The notes beneath the pieces were generated by a model, which had not been told where the DNA came from, made no database searches, and worked only from the letters and a program-made list of their open reading frames with translations. This document shows, piece by piece, positions 34,071-45,456 of a DNA stretch of 64,000 bases; position 1 is the stretch's first letter; each line of letters opens with the position of its first letter. The position numbers were made by a program, and so were the translations under genes. Source of the DNA: Coix lacryma-jobi var. lacryma-jobi. Lineage: Eukaryota; Streptophyta; Magnoliopsida; Poales; Poaceae. The DNA is taken from positions 91,930,314 to 91,994,313 of the forward strand of contig CM019827.1 of the NCBI GenBank assembly GCA_009763385.1, read 5' to 3'.

Positions 34071-34082
34071 GCTCCGATGCCA
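34071..34082 (-). other. Tekay-3 primer binding site
   Basis: On the minus strand it reads TGGCATCGGAGC, two bases from the LTR; two mismatches to the initiator-Met complement and identical to Tekay-2. Confidence 0.8.
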
Positions 34083-34509
34083 GCTGTAACAGAACCGACC
34101 AATTTATAAGAGCACAAGTGCGAAAACCTCCACCGAAGGAGCTGAATTAGCACACTTGAGCCCATATAAACCCGGTAGTCCGGAAATCTCAAAGGATTTC
34201 TAACATTTCAACATTCAGCCAACATCGCATGGTCAAGTAAATACAAATCATGTCCACAGAGCTTGCAACGGAAATAATATTACAATAGTTCACAAATAAT
34301 AATACAAGTTGAGTTCCATTTAATTTATTTAGAAGAAACAACATAGCTTTGAAATGAATATATAACATAGGTTGAAATACTTTGCTAGCTTGAGTGACAT
34401 CCTCCAACAACAGCACAAGAGAAGAAGTATGGAACTGCCGAGCCCACCGACACTAGCCATCACCCTTCGGTAGGCCTAACCTTCACCTGCAACAAGGTGG
34501 GATAAACCC

Positions 34510-34529
34510 TGAGTACTCGAATGTACTCA
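34510..34529 (-). other. Conserved hairpin in Tekay-3 LTR
   Basis: tgagtac-tcgaat-gtactca: the same 7-bp stem as in Tekay-1 and Tekay-2, with a different 6-base loop. Confidence 0.75.
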
Positions 34530-37500
34530 GCTAGACTTACCCGTCATAAACCAGAAATAAAGTGACACCAAGGAGTATGCAAGGCTGTATCTGGGGTTGG
34601 CCATACTTACCTTTTTGCATAAAAGCATTTTGTTATTAAATAATGATCATTAGAGTATTAGTGGTCAATTTTATGTAATCAACCTGATTAACTAGATCTG
34701 CACCTGATCTAGAGCAAGCACTTGACTAACTAATCAAGCAAGAGTGACTATCTCATCAATAGCCTTTCAGATTCAGTGCCATAACCATCTTTAGTTCCAT
34801 AAGTTACTACGGTAACACATGCCCAGTCAAGTTACTCACTATCCAGGAGCGATGACGATTATAATCGATTCCTACCCAGCTGGGGATAAAATGTCGCACA
34901 CTCGCCCGATCACACCTTACCAGGCAGCCGTCGGCGGCCACTTCAGGAAATTCGAGAACACAACGCGCGGGACGGTCATGGGCCCTTCTACACCGGGGGT
35001 TATCTCAATGCCAGGTCGCTCAAGCTATAACTGCCCACGGTCATGCCAGGTCAATCAGGCCCCGCCTGTCCACGGACCATGCCAGGTCGCTCAGAATAGT
35101 TGCCCACGGTACATGTAAGGCCCTGGGTGTTAGGCGTCAACATCTCCATCACCGGCTCGAATAGCCATACTCGGCTTCACGGGAGGTACTCAGACCTACT
35201 CCGTTAAGTGATTGACGCGTTCAAAATGACTGAGGTGTGCCTTCGTCGGGTCCTAATCGACACAGACGGGAGACTACTAGCACACAGGACCCCTGTCCTG
35301 CTGCTCCTACATCCCGCCCGGTCTCAAATTTATTATCACATGGTTATCTCCATGATAGCACGAGGCAAGTCATGATCAGTATCCACCTATATGCGGGAGA
35401 CAGGAAATCACCCGACTTTTACCGATCTAAGCAGGGCTAAGCATGTAAATCGAGCCTAGACCTAGCAGGGATATCAAGATAATAATTATTGGTGGACAAG
35501 GATAAGTAAGTAATGCATCAATGGTATCATTCAACTCCTATAACTTAATGCAACAATCATTATATTGACTCGATTGCATTTATAAAAGAAAGAAAGGAGA
35601 CTTAGAATGCTCCGGGGCTTGCCTGGGAAACAACACTTAAGCTAGTGTTAGTTGGCATCATCTTTGGGAACGTCACCACTCCAGCAACTTGTGGGTCACC
35701 AACACCATCACCTTCGGGTGATCACCAAACCATCATCCTGAGGTTTGGCTCCATCATCACGTCCTTTGTTTGACGTTCTTCCATCTAGCGAACCTAGATA
35801 TGAGATGCACAATCCATATGTATGAAAGTTCATGAAGTAATATATTAAGCAAGCATAAGCACAAAGCACAAGTAACAAGCATCCATCATAGTTTGACATA
35901 AGCAATCGGGATAACTTAACTTAATTACTTCACACCAAAGCACATTACAAATCTGGACAGCAGACAGCAGTCCACTCTTTTGAACCTGACTCAAGATACA
36001 AATCTCCAAACAGGGCAAACTAAGACTTTCTGGAAAGCTGACAAGATGGCCTACAACTTTGCTATTCAACACAAGAGCTAATTCAAAGGTTATCTAACTC
36101 AAAAACAGATAACTATGCAGCTCTGTCCAGCTGTTGGACAGCAGGACAGACAGAGCTTCAGAGAAGCATAACTTAAGATACAAACATCACATGAGCATGC
36201 AATTAGACATTATAGAAATCTTACAATATTATCTAAATCTTTCTTATTGTTAGCTCAAGATGAATCAATCATTAACAAGGTCAAAGAACATGATTAGTGC
36301 AGCTCTGTCCACACTTGGACAGAACTAGCCACACACCAACAACAGTAACTTAGGGCAACCATAACTAAAGATCTATATACCTGGGAAATTGTCCATAGAC
36401 TCTTTGAAATATTAGTAATTGTCTACAAGTCAATATAATATATTCAAGATTCATCAATCATCTATAATCACTCAAGATGATTCACAAGTTAACAAGGGCT
36501 AATTAGTAAAATTAGGCACCTCTGTCCAGACTTTGGACAGATTTGCCCACCTGCACTAAACAGCTATAACTGAAGTTATAGATATCCAGTGAACATGAGC
36601 TAAGACAATTTAGAAATATTATGAAAAGCACTACAACTCTTTTATAAGCACCTAAGCATGAATCACAAGTTAACTAGGTGAAACAATCCAAACATTCAGA
36701 TCTGGATAGAATGTAGGCAAAACTTGACAGCAATCTTACAACAGTCATATCTCTTAAACTATTAAGCCTATGACTATGCAATTTGGTGACAAGCTAGATT
36801 AAGATGTTATCTACAGCTTTCATATATAACATTTTCACAGAAAGTATCACTAACTTAGTGAAAACATGCACACAACACAACTGCACATGCATGGTCATAT
36901 TATCAAGCATTGATCCTTTACTAGTATATATATATATATATATGGCCTATTTACATATATAGAAGATGTCATGCACACGTGAATCATGGCTCCAACTTTC
37001 AGAGATGGATCCTAACATTAATATGTGAGCAAGGTTGGAAAGTTACATGCATGCAAATAATAGTTTGCTAACTATGTGTTAAGCAACTTTCTAATTAACT
37101 AGGTGAGAGCAAGATAAATGGGAACTTTATGTTTTACATGAACATATGACCATTCTAGGCATGCACTGGTTACTACAATATATTAGCAAAGTCATGGAAC
37201 CATCTTTTCCATTTTTACACACATGCAGTCCATTAGCATATTGACATATTAATCTAGACTGCAACAGCAGCTGGTTACTTGGACCATAACTGAAGCTATA
37301 CTCATCCAAAAGATATGAAACAAGACAATCTAGAAAGCTTATAAAATTGCCTACCAATCATCTTTAAACATATCTGCATGAATCTCAAGTTAACATGGCC
37401 AAATTAATGCATTTATCAAATCTGGTTTAGAAATTTCAGAGAACACCTATTTCTGAAACATAACTTTGCACAGCCATAACTCTTAATCCAATTGACCAAA

Positions 37501-38169
37501 AATCATGAAAATTTATCACAAGATAGATATGTAAGTTATATACAACTTTTATATTATACCAATCCACAGAAAACATGATTTTCATCACAAAATCATTACC
37601 ACAACAGAGACAACTTCAGCAGCCATTTCAGCATAGCTAGACATACACTCAACTGCTGAGTAATTAAATCATAACTAGAGCTACATAACTCCAATAGACA
37701 TGCAACAAGACATTTTGGAAATCTTATGAATTATCTACTTCATATTTAATCACCATAACATGATTCATAAATTACAAGGGTCAAACATACATCTTTACAG
37801 AATCTGCTCTAGGAATTTTAGAGAGCAACTATTTCTGAAACCCAACTTTAAACAGTTGTAACTCCTAAACTACCAAGCCAAAAATAACGAAATTATAACA
37901 GCAGCTAGATCATGCAATCCTTTACAACTTTTGTATTGACCAAACCTACAGCAAACAAGATTTAATTTATGAAATTACCACTCCCACAGAACCTACTCCT
38001 GTAGCAATTTCAGAAAAGCAATACATCACTTTATCAACTATTTGAGCAGCATGAGAGCACACAAATAAATCATTTGAACATTCTTAACCACCAAGAACAT
38101 GAGTACATAATTTGATAACATGAGCCACACATTAAGCAATAAGGAAAAACAAAATCCATAACCATCTCC

Positions 38170-38720
38170 AACGAAGACCCTTGCCGGCGTTGTTGCTGCT
38201 CATGGAAAGGAGAGGGGACATGCGCCATAGTTAGGGTTTGGGGCTAGGGATTCCAAGGCTCGTTGCTGGCCTGCTGCGGTTTGTTGGTCAGCCATGAGAG
38301 AGGAGGAACAGCAGGAGCTAGGGTTTGGGGCGCCACTGCTGCTGGGCTGCTGCCGGTCACCTGCTTGCTGTCCATGGAGGAGGAGGCGCTGCTGCAGCTG
38401 TTGCAGCCATGGGAAGAAAGGGAGGAGGGAGAGGGCGCTGCCCTTTTGCATGGCAAGGAGGAGAGGGAAGGAGGACCAGGGAGGGGTGCTGCTCGCTGCC
38501 CTGGCCATGGAGGGAGAAGGGAAGGAGGAGCAAGGAAGGGCAGCCATGGAGCTGCTGCTGCCTGCACCCTGCTCTGCTTGGCATGGGGAGGAGGAAGGGA
38601 GATGGAGAAGGGGGAGGAGCAGCCATGGAGGGGGAAAGCTGAAGATGGGGAAAGAGGAGAGCCGGGCTTGGCTCTTCACGGGGAGGGAGCGCGGCCATCT
38701 GGTCGGCCACGGGAAAAAGC
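38170..38720. other. GC-rich block in Tekay-3 5' LTR
   Basis: Counterpart of 27780-28340; see that entry. Confidence 0.7.
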
Positions 38721-39383
38721 CCGTGAAATTTTTGCTAAAATTTCTTTACCAAAATGGCAAGTTTCCGGAAACTTTCGGTCAAATTCAAAAATTGCGAATA
38801 CTACTCAAACGGACTCCGATTTCGATAAAACCAGTTTTGTTGTCATCGTCTTGCCGAGTACTCCGACTTTCGTTACAGGCACTCAGTCAAATTCCCAATC
38901 GTTTGCCCGGTAACGATCATCGACGGCAGCTTCGCGGTGACCGTAATTCCAATTTCACAGTACAGACTTGACCAATTTCCGGAGCCGGAAAACTGCATTG
39001 TACTCCATTTTACGCGCTCGTTTTCACCATATTCGGCACCGATCCAGGTCTCGACCATAAAACGAAATTTGTTCCTTTCGATCTGCACTACAACTTTTGT
39101 TTAGGGCACACTGACATGCGAACAACCGAAAATACCGTTCAACGCCGGTCAAAGCAATCACCCGGTAGGATCTGAATTAGGGTTTCTCGTCGGTCGGGAC
39201 ATTTTTCGGTCGTCTGCTCAACACGGAACTTTCATAACTTTTGATCGTGGGTCCATATATAGTGGATTGGGCATGATTGCAATACTTGGTTAAACTCAAA
39301 TGATTTTTCTTCATTGACACATAATATACCATGTCTGTGCTGAACTGACAGCTTAACTAACGGCGAACACCTGGGGTGTTACA

Positions 39384-39885
39384 TGCCGAACGCAAGTTGG
39401 CCATGAGTCATGGGAGGTTGTTGTTCCTGATGAAGGACCATCCCATCTTTGCTTGAACCAACTCCGCTGTCTTCAGCAGTTTTCCTCTGATGCTGGGGAA
39501 CAGGGAATAACAGTGGCCCCTGCATTGGACCAGCGGTTTCCTCAAAACATTTATCTATTGCCGGGCCAAAAATACCAACCATGACTGCACAAAAAGTATT
39601 TAAGAAAGCTAACTAATGATTGGTCATGGCCTCCAACACAGCCTTGTACATAAGTTCAGACATTTTTCGAATATCTTCCTCATCAGTGCTATCAGATTGA
39701 TGGGGAAGGAGAGCCCTCGGGAGTGACTACTTCTAGAAGACCTTGTTGCTCTTGTTCTTGGAGAAGGACATCATCAAGCATTTGCGTTGAAACTCATCGC
39801 ATGCTTGTTGTACCAAATCTCTTAACTCTGGTGGCAGTTCATCCATGGTCACGTTCAGCACTTGAGTGTTGTCAAACTCAACCAT
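39384..39885 (-). pseudogene. gag: Tat-B gag, N-terminal fragment, frameshifted
   Basis: From ATG at 39883-39885 the minus strand reads MVEFDNTQVLNVTMDELPPE, then a Gln/Cys/Phe-rich stretch (QQACDEFQRKCLMMSFSKN) that resembles the start of Tat-type gag. A frameshift follows, then TPEGSPSPS, EEDIRKMSELM, a stop, and a Pro/Gln-rich piece (GPLLFPVPQHQRK) up to the Tekay-3 junction. Confidence 0.7.
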
Positions 39886-41144
39886 CTTGGAATGTGGGGT
39901 CCCACTGGGCGTGCCAAAAAGTGTATTGGTGAAAAATGTGGTACACTACACCTCACACACAGCAAGCCAAAAAGCGTGACTTAAATCGGATGCCTGGGCG
40001 GTTTGAAATCTAGAGACGTGCCAATCGGTTTGACCTAAAAACCAACAAGGGATAAAACTGTGAGAATAAAACTGGAACATGCCGGGTGAGACCAGATAGT
40101 TCCATATTTACGGCCTTGAAGCCAATCACAATGGCACACAGCTATAGAAGTTGTCTGTAAATAGGTTTAAGGGTCATTCGGCTAACTCTGAACATAAACA
40201 TACATAAGAAGTTAATTGCCGAACGTACATAGTTGAAAAGACATGCTTGGACGAATAAAGATAAATTATGAATTAACGTTTAACCAAGCTCGGCAAGCTA
40301 GCCGAGTTGGGATCCATGAGGAAGGAACATGCAAACAAACATGATCAAACCAATCTAAAACCTGCATCTGCCGCACGATACCTAGTTTTATCTAAGCCTG
40401 AACATGATTGATATGCATGAACCCACAACATGTAACAATCTAGATTAGAAATTAGTTCGGCCATCATAATCGTGCATAGAAGAACCAGAATTATTGAAAG
40501 GAATAAATAAACTTGTAAAGCAAGGCCGAACAAAGATCAATCTAAATTGGGCAAAAGTGTGTTGCAGAATTAATTAAAACATATAACACATGATAACTTA
40601 ATGAATCTATTGGATCTGCCAAATCTAATAGAGCCGATAACTATCTCGCTTTTGCTAAACGTATGAATAAACGCCTGCCGCACGGTATTTATCCAAAAGC
40701 AAAGCATAAGCAAAGACTTCTTGATCATTAACAAAGATCTGCCGCACGACCTTTGGAAACAAACAAGACTACTTGCATCATATCTAAATCCATCGCATGA
40801 TACTAGACATGATAACAAGGTTGCCGGGACTTACGGAGGTCGACGGATCGATGATTCCTCTTGAAGAACTCGACGACATGACTAAGGACTCAAAGATGGC
40901 ACGAGTCCGGTTTGTATTGATATGGTTGTGAACAATTTTACAATGGCCGAGGGTTTATATTTATACCCTGGACAAAATATGAGTCCTGGAAGATTACGAT
41001 TTACACAATAAAACTTGGAAAATACGAGTCTTATTCCTATTTTCCTCTTGGTGTCCTCCATCGTCACGTATCTTCTCGTGCAAGTCGGCTCCACTTGCCA
41101 TATTTGCTTCCCGAATAGAATCATCGTCTTGCAAAATAGCCGAC

Positions 41145-42524
41145 TGTTGGGTATTTTAAACACACACAGAAGAATCCGCAAACGCATGAATACCGATGTA
41201 GCTTTCACCCAAGAGTATTCCAGGGTATCGATTTCCACGGGGAACGTGAAGTATAATAGAAGAATTAAGAACGTCCCTGAAAAGAATGGTAATGTGGTTA
41301 GAGAGAGATATAGGGTTTTCTAAGCGGGTCTATTTAATTAAAGGCTTACTGTACTTTACTTACTTCGGAGCAACAGTACCTTTCCGATTCTCGAAAAAGA
41401 CTGGGAAAAGGGTAATCGGGAGAAGGCTGCCAAAAAGCTCTACGGAAACACCAATCCTAACGTGGTGGATTATAACAATCTACAAAGTTGTCACCCCTGT
41501 AGCTACCACAACTATCCGGAGGATTGAGCGCAAACTTAGGTAAACCCTAGTCTAGACACCGTGTCTACACTAACGCTTACTACTCTAATTACCGTGGATA
41601 ACTAGAGCACTCAATACGAGCAGAGATCCAGTAAATAAAATAAAGTAAGAACTAAAATTAAATATAGTACATAGAAATAGTAAATGAAGAACCTACAGAT
41701 TACTTGAAGACGAACAAGATGCTGCACCAATACAATGTCGAGGAAGATCCGACAGATCCGGCTCCTCCTCAGCTCTCTCCTTCTCCTCTCTGTAATCCAA
41801 TCTCTAATTACAACTAGATGAACTAGACAACTAGAACAAGAACTAGAAGAACTAGAACTAGAACTAGAAGAGATTCATCTAGAGGGACCTCTACTTCTAA
41901 TTGAAACCCTAGTTTCGGATGTGGAGATGAATAATGAAGATGGAGATGCCTGGAGAGGGGGGTCTGGGGTTGCTTATATAGCCCGAGGTGGAGTAGGGGG
42001 CAAGGAATCGTCATGTCATCGATCCGCGTCACGTTTATCACCCACCGTTAGATCAAACCGACTTCGGGAACGGTGGAGATGCATCCTAGGAGGCGGTGGA
42101 AGAAGGTTCCAGAAGGCGGAGGTGAAACGGGCTCCATGGCCGACCGGTCGGTCTCCATATGGGACCGGTCGGTCTGGCCCAGTGGGCCACGTGGTGGCCC
42201 GCCTCGTGGTGTCTTCTGGTGTCTTCTAGATCCTTCTTTTGCAGATTTCGATGCGAAATTAATATCTTTTCATCCGGGACTCCGAATATAGCAAATGATA
42301 TGTCTATTTCGATCGTCTCGACGAGCTCTTCGCAATGGTGCACTCAAATTCATCACTTTAGATACTTTTATATGGTGAAATATTGATGTCCTACAAAACA
42401 ATTGAGAGCACCAAAACTCGTGGAACTAATTAGTTTCAAACCCTACAACTATGCTTTATAATTCATTTAGTGTCATTTCATGCAATAGTTGATGGTTAAT
42501 TATGAGCATTAGTGAGCGTCAACA
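41145..42524 (-). repeat. Solo LTR (1380 bp) with perfect 5-bp target-site duplication
   Basis: It begins tgttgggtatttt, ends gagcgtcaaca, and is flanked by ccgac on both sides (41140-41144 and 42525-42529). There is no internal domain, as left by LTR-LTR recombination. A TATA motif on the minus strand at 41974-41980 and the word gaccggtcggtc twice (42140-42176) lie inside; short aactaga repeats lie at 41813-41875. Family not identified. Confidence 0.9.
41974..41980 (-). promoter_or_regulatory. Candidate TATA box of solo LTR
   Basis: The minus strand reads GGGCTATATAAGCAACCCC, a typical plant core promoter context, and implies minus-strand transcription. Confidence 0.6.
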
Positions 42525-42656
42525 CCGACCACACAGGCACTTGCCGAAACTCTGAGATTTAACCGACCTTAGTCTTCTGCCGAATGCATCATGACCATCT
42601 CTCGCACACTGGCCCATCTGTCATTTCCTCGTGCGTGCGAAAATCTGGTGTTAACA

Positions 42657-43122
42657 GGGGCGGAGGCGAGGGCTTCTCGGGTGGTTCAACAATGCGCAGA
42701 ATCCGATGCGCGCGTCGTCGGTATTTCAATTCTTCTGAAGAATTTTCATTTGATCAGATTTCCTCTGCTTAATCCTGACCTATTTTGTTTACTCTGCAGA
42801 CCTGACTGTGTGCTTGGAGGCCCTTCAGGAGGCGGGGAACGAGGCAGCCAACTCCGTGAATGCCGCCGATGATAGCGTCGTGGAGAGGATGACCAACATC
42901 CCCGCAAGGGTACATGAGGTTGCCCTCCATGGCATCTGTCATGGCGCCGCCATGGCCCTCGGGGCTTCTGAGGCCTATACCGGCCAAGACCTGGGTGGCC
43001 TCGAGGTCACTCCAGAAATAAGTCACGCCATGGAAGTATACTTTGATGGCGTTGAAGGTGCAGCCAGGGAAATAGCAGAGTCCACCCCCTCTGTAATCAT
43101 AGTGGACAAGGTTTTTGAGTAG
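42657..43122 (+). pseudogene. Tat-A antisense ORF, last two exons, truncated by Tat-B
   Basis: The plus strand encodes ASRVVQQCAESDARVV, then a likely 79-bp intron (42721-42799, gtattt...actctgcag), then DLTVCLEALQEAGNEAANSV through VHEVALHGICHGAAMALGAS to IIVDKVFE and a stop. The frame is kept across the splice. It resembles the C-terminus of proteins annotated in grasses as gypsy-type transposon proteins, encoded antisense to pol in Tat elements. An AATAAA lies 23 bp past the stop. The 5' exons are missing because Tat-B begins at 42656. Function unknown. Confidence 0.75.
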
Positions 43123-43145
43123 TCCATCAGGGCTGAGTTTTTGTA

Positions 43146-43151
43146 AATAAA
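43146..43151 (+). terminator. Candidate polyadenylation signal of the antisense ORF
   Basis: aataaa 23 bp after the stop codon, followed by a T-rich stretch. Confidence 0.45.
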
Positions 43152-43363
43152 CTTTTCTTGAATATAATGAAGTTTCTACTCCTTTATGATCTCCCCGTGA
43201 TAAGACTCATCGAGGTCTCTTAATTTCAATGATTCTTGATCTCATATTTTTGGACTGAAGGAGATGCTACGATTGCATCGGCTATTTTGTTCTGAAGGCG
43301 ATACATCAGTATCGGCTATCAATCGAATATCAACATTGATACATTAGTTACTGACCAGATCAA

Positions 43364-44640
43364 CTAGCTACAACTGATCCACCCAGATACTAGGGTAATA
43401 CTTCTTAAAATATTTCCGTTAACTGCCCTAAAGTATTCGATACCCTCTAGAGTCTCATAGAAATAAGCATTGCCAGGAGCACATCTGGTAATCCGATAGG
43501 GCCCTTCCCAATTTGGTGACCATTTACCGTATTTGTCATCCTTAGTTCCAATAGGTAAAATAACTTTCCAAACCAAGTCCCCTTCATCAAACCTTTTCTC
43601 TCTGACCTTTTGATTATAGTATTTAGCCACCTTTAGATTCTGAGCTCTAATGTTTTCCAAAGCCTTCAGCCGATGAAAGTGTAAATCATCAATATTGTCC
43701 ATCATTAGATATTTATATTCATCGGCCTTTAGACTATTCTGTTGTGATACTTTTCTAGACCCTATATTGATTTCCCAAGGCAATACGGCTTCATGGCCGT
43801 AGACCAACTCATACGGTGAACATTTAGTCGCACCATGACATGCCATCCTGTTGGACCATAAAGTCTCTGACTAAGTATTAAATGCCACTTTTTCGGATGC
43901 TCCTTAACCTTTTTCTTGATGATTTTGATCAAAATCTGATTAGAAGCCTCAAAATCTATGCTAGCAGCAAAATCCTGAAATTCTTTTGACACAAACATTT
44001 TTCCTTGATCTGTAGTAATGGTTTGAGGAACACCGAATCGATAAATGATATGCTCTTTGATGAACTCAATTACGGTAACCGATGAAGCTTCTTTCAAAGG
44101 AATAGCTTCAACCCATTTGGTAAAATAGTCTGTTGCCACCAATACAAATTTGTGTCCCTTGCTAGATGCTGGAAATATTTGGCAAATCAAATCTATTCCC
44201 CATCCTCTAAATGGCCATGGCTTTGTGATCGGATTCATGGCTGATGCCGGAGACTTCTGAACATTACTGAATCTTTGGCATTCCTGACATCCTTTATAAT
44301 ACTTAAAACAATCTTCTAAAATGTTCGGCCAAAAATATCCCGCTCTTCTGATCATCCATTTCATTTTATGAGCAGATTGATGTGCACCACAAACTCCTTC
44401 GTGGATTTCTCCCATGAGAACTTTGGCCTCTTCTTGACTAATACATTTAAGAAGCACACCATCGATTGTTTTATGATAAAGTTGATCCTCAAGAAGGACA
44501 GACTTTGTAGCCTTATGCCTTAATTTTCTAGATACTTGCTCTGATGGATCCTTCAAATATTCAACAATCTCGATCCTCCAGTCATCACCGTCGGCAACTT
44601 CATTATTTAGTACCTCAACAACTTGCCGATATCCAGATGC
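43364..44640 (-). pseudogene. pol: Tat-A integrase
   Basis: The zinc-binding part ends CQECQRFSNVQKSPAS. The core has WGIDLICQIFPASSKG, YRFGVPQTITTDQGKMF and, in the C-terminal frame, a start at MACHGATKCSPYELVYGHEA. A frameshift lies between 43760 and 43930. The region that should carry the catalytic Glu reads aberrantly (ASNQILIKIIKKKVKEHPKKW), so the active site cannot be confirmed. The C-terminal part WSPNWEGPYRITRCAPGNAY is typical of Tat integrase; there is no chromodomain. Confidence 0.87.
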
Positions 44641-45050
44641 ACTTTGAGCTAAACGATTAGCCTCTTGATTCTGACATATAGGAATATGCTTCATGACAAT
44701 AGAAGAGAAAGAATCAAGCAATTCAAGGCACTTTTCATAATGCTTTCTCAGAATATCATCTTTGCATTTATATAAGCCGAGCAATTGATTAATCACTAAT
44801 TGAGAATCTCCAAAAATCTCAATAGTCTCGGCCCCTACCTCACACAAAAGTTGAAGTCCCTTGAGAAGTGCTTCATACTCAGCTTGATTATTAGTGGAGG
44901 TTGGATCAATTGAAAAGCAAACTCAAAACTTCCTCCCTAAGGAGAAACAAGAACAATACCAATGCCCCCACCTTGTTTGCAATTGGAACCATCAAAGAAC
45001 AAAGCCCATGGGTAAAGTCTAAAGTTTTAATTTCTAGTTTATGATGATAA
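44641..45050 (-). pseudogene. pol: Tat-A second (archaeal-type) RNase H
   Basis: The sequence includes WALFFDGSNCKQGGGIGIVL, then after a TAG and a small frameshift QAEYEALLKGLQLL, then EIFGDSQLVINQL and NQEANRLAQSASGYR. The catalytic D, E and D positions are seen. A second RNase H between the normal RNase H and integrase is characteristic of Tat elements. Confidence 0.82.
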
Positions 45051-45456
45051 GTAACAAAATCAGCTATTACTTGACCTTTAACCGTTTTAGCCGATTCATA
45101 TTTCAAGTCAAATTCTGATAATGCAAGAATCCATTTTCCAATTCTCCTGTTTAGTATAGGCATGGATAACATATGTTTGATCACACCAAACTTCGATACC
45201 ACCGTGCATTCAGAAGATATCAGGTAATGTCGAAGCTTGGTACATGAGAAGTACAAACACAGACATAATTTTTCAACATGAGAATACCTCGTTTCCGGGT
45301 CAAGCAATCTTCTACTGAGATAGAAAACCACCCTCTCTTTTCCTTCAAACTATTGCATTAAGGCCGACCCAATTGTATGATCATCGGCTGACACGTATAA
45401 CTTGAAAGGTTTGTTCTTTTATGGAGGAATCAAAACTGGTGGAGACTTCATTTATT
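45051..45456 (-). pseudogene. pol: Tat-A first RNase H
   Basis: The frame at 44906-45331 encodes MVFYLSRRLLDPETRYSHVE, then KLRHYLISSECTVVSKFGV and ILALSEFDLKYESAKTVKGQ. It follows RT directly and is in another frame from it, so a frameshift lies near 45400. Confidence 0.8.

Larger units (their letters stand above)
25486..39383 (-). mobile_element. Tekay-3: large non-autonomous (LARD-like) derivative of a Tekay element
   Basis: A partial 3' LTR (25486-29002) and a full 5' LTR (34085-39383, 5.3 kb) flank about 5.1 kb of DNA without gag or pol. A PBS (34071-34082) and a polypurine tract (29003-29020) are in the right places. Its leader, LTR start and the last codons of pol match Tekay-2, so it looks like a deletion derivative that needs proteins from an autonomous relative. 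It inserted into Tat-B gag at 39384. The left part of its 3' LTR is off-window, beyond the Ale-like insertion. Confidence 0.88.
34085..39383 (-). repeat. Tekay-3 5' LTR (5.3 kb)
   Basis: It starts tgtaacagaaccgacc and ends cacctggggtgttaca. The first 1.4 kb is homologous to the Tekay-2 LTR (34800-35460 against 48400-49020), including three imperfect copies of atgccaggtcgntca. The distal 3.5 kb matches 25486-29002 and is unlike the Tekay-2 LTR. No supported gene inside. Confidence 0.92.
39384..42656 (-). mobile_element. Tat-B: Ty3/gypsy Tat-lineage element, 5' LTR and start of gag only
   Basis: Gag N-terminal sequence on the minus strand is cut at 39383 by Tekay-3; its 5' LTR lies to the right and ends at 42656, where it truncates the antisense ORF of Tat-A. 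The remainder of the element should lie beyond Tekay-3, off-window. The LTR is split by a solo LTR. Confidence 0.78.
39922..42656 (-). repeat. Tat-B 5' LTR, interrupted by a solo LTR
   Basis: In sense orientation it starts TGTTAACACCAGATTTTCGC at 42656; that border is well supported because a coding exon of Tat-A breaks there. The other end is tentative: I place it at 39922 (plus strand tgtattggtg), next to a PBS-like TGGCACGCCCAGTG at 39904-39917. Without the inserted LTR and one target copy it would be about 1.35 kb. The sequence is AT-rich and has repeats of tctgccgcacg. Confidence 0.6.

Noticed and set aside
39384..43364. Tat-B and Tat-A as one element sharing a single LTR
   Set aside because: The antisense ORF is cut in mid-exon at 42656/42657, where an LTR begins. 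This indicates insertion of a separate element rather than a natural 3' LTR.
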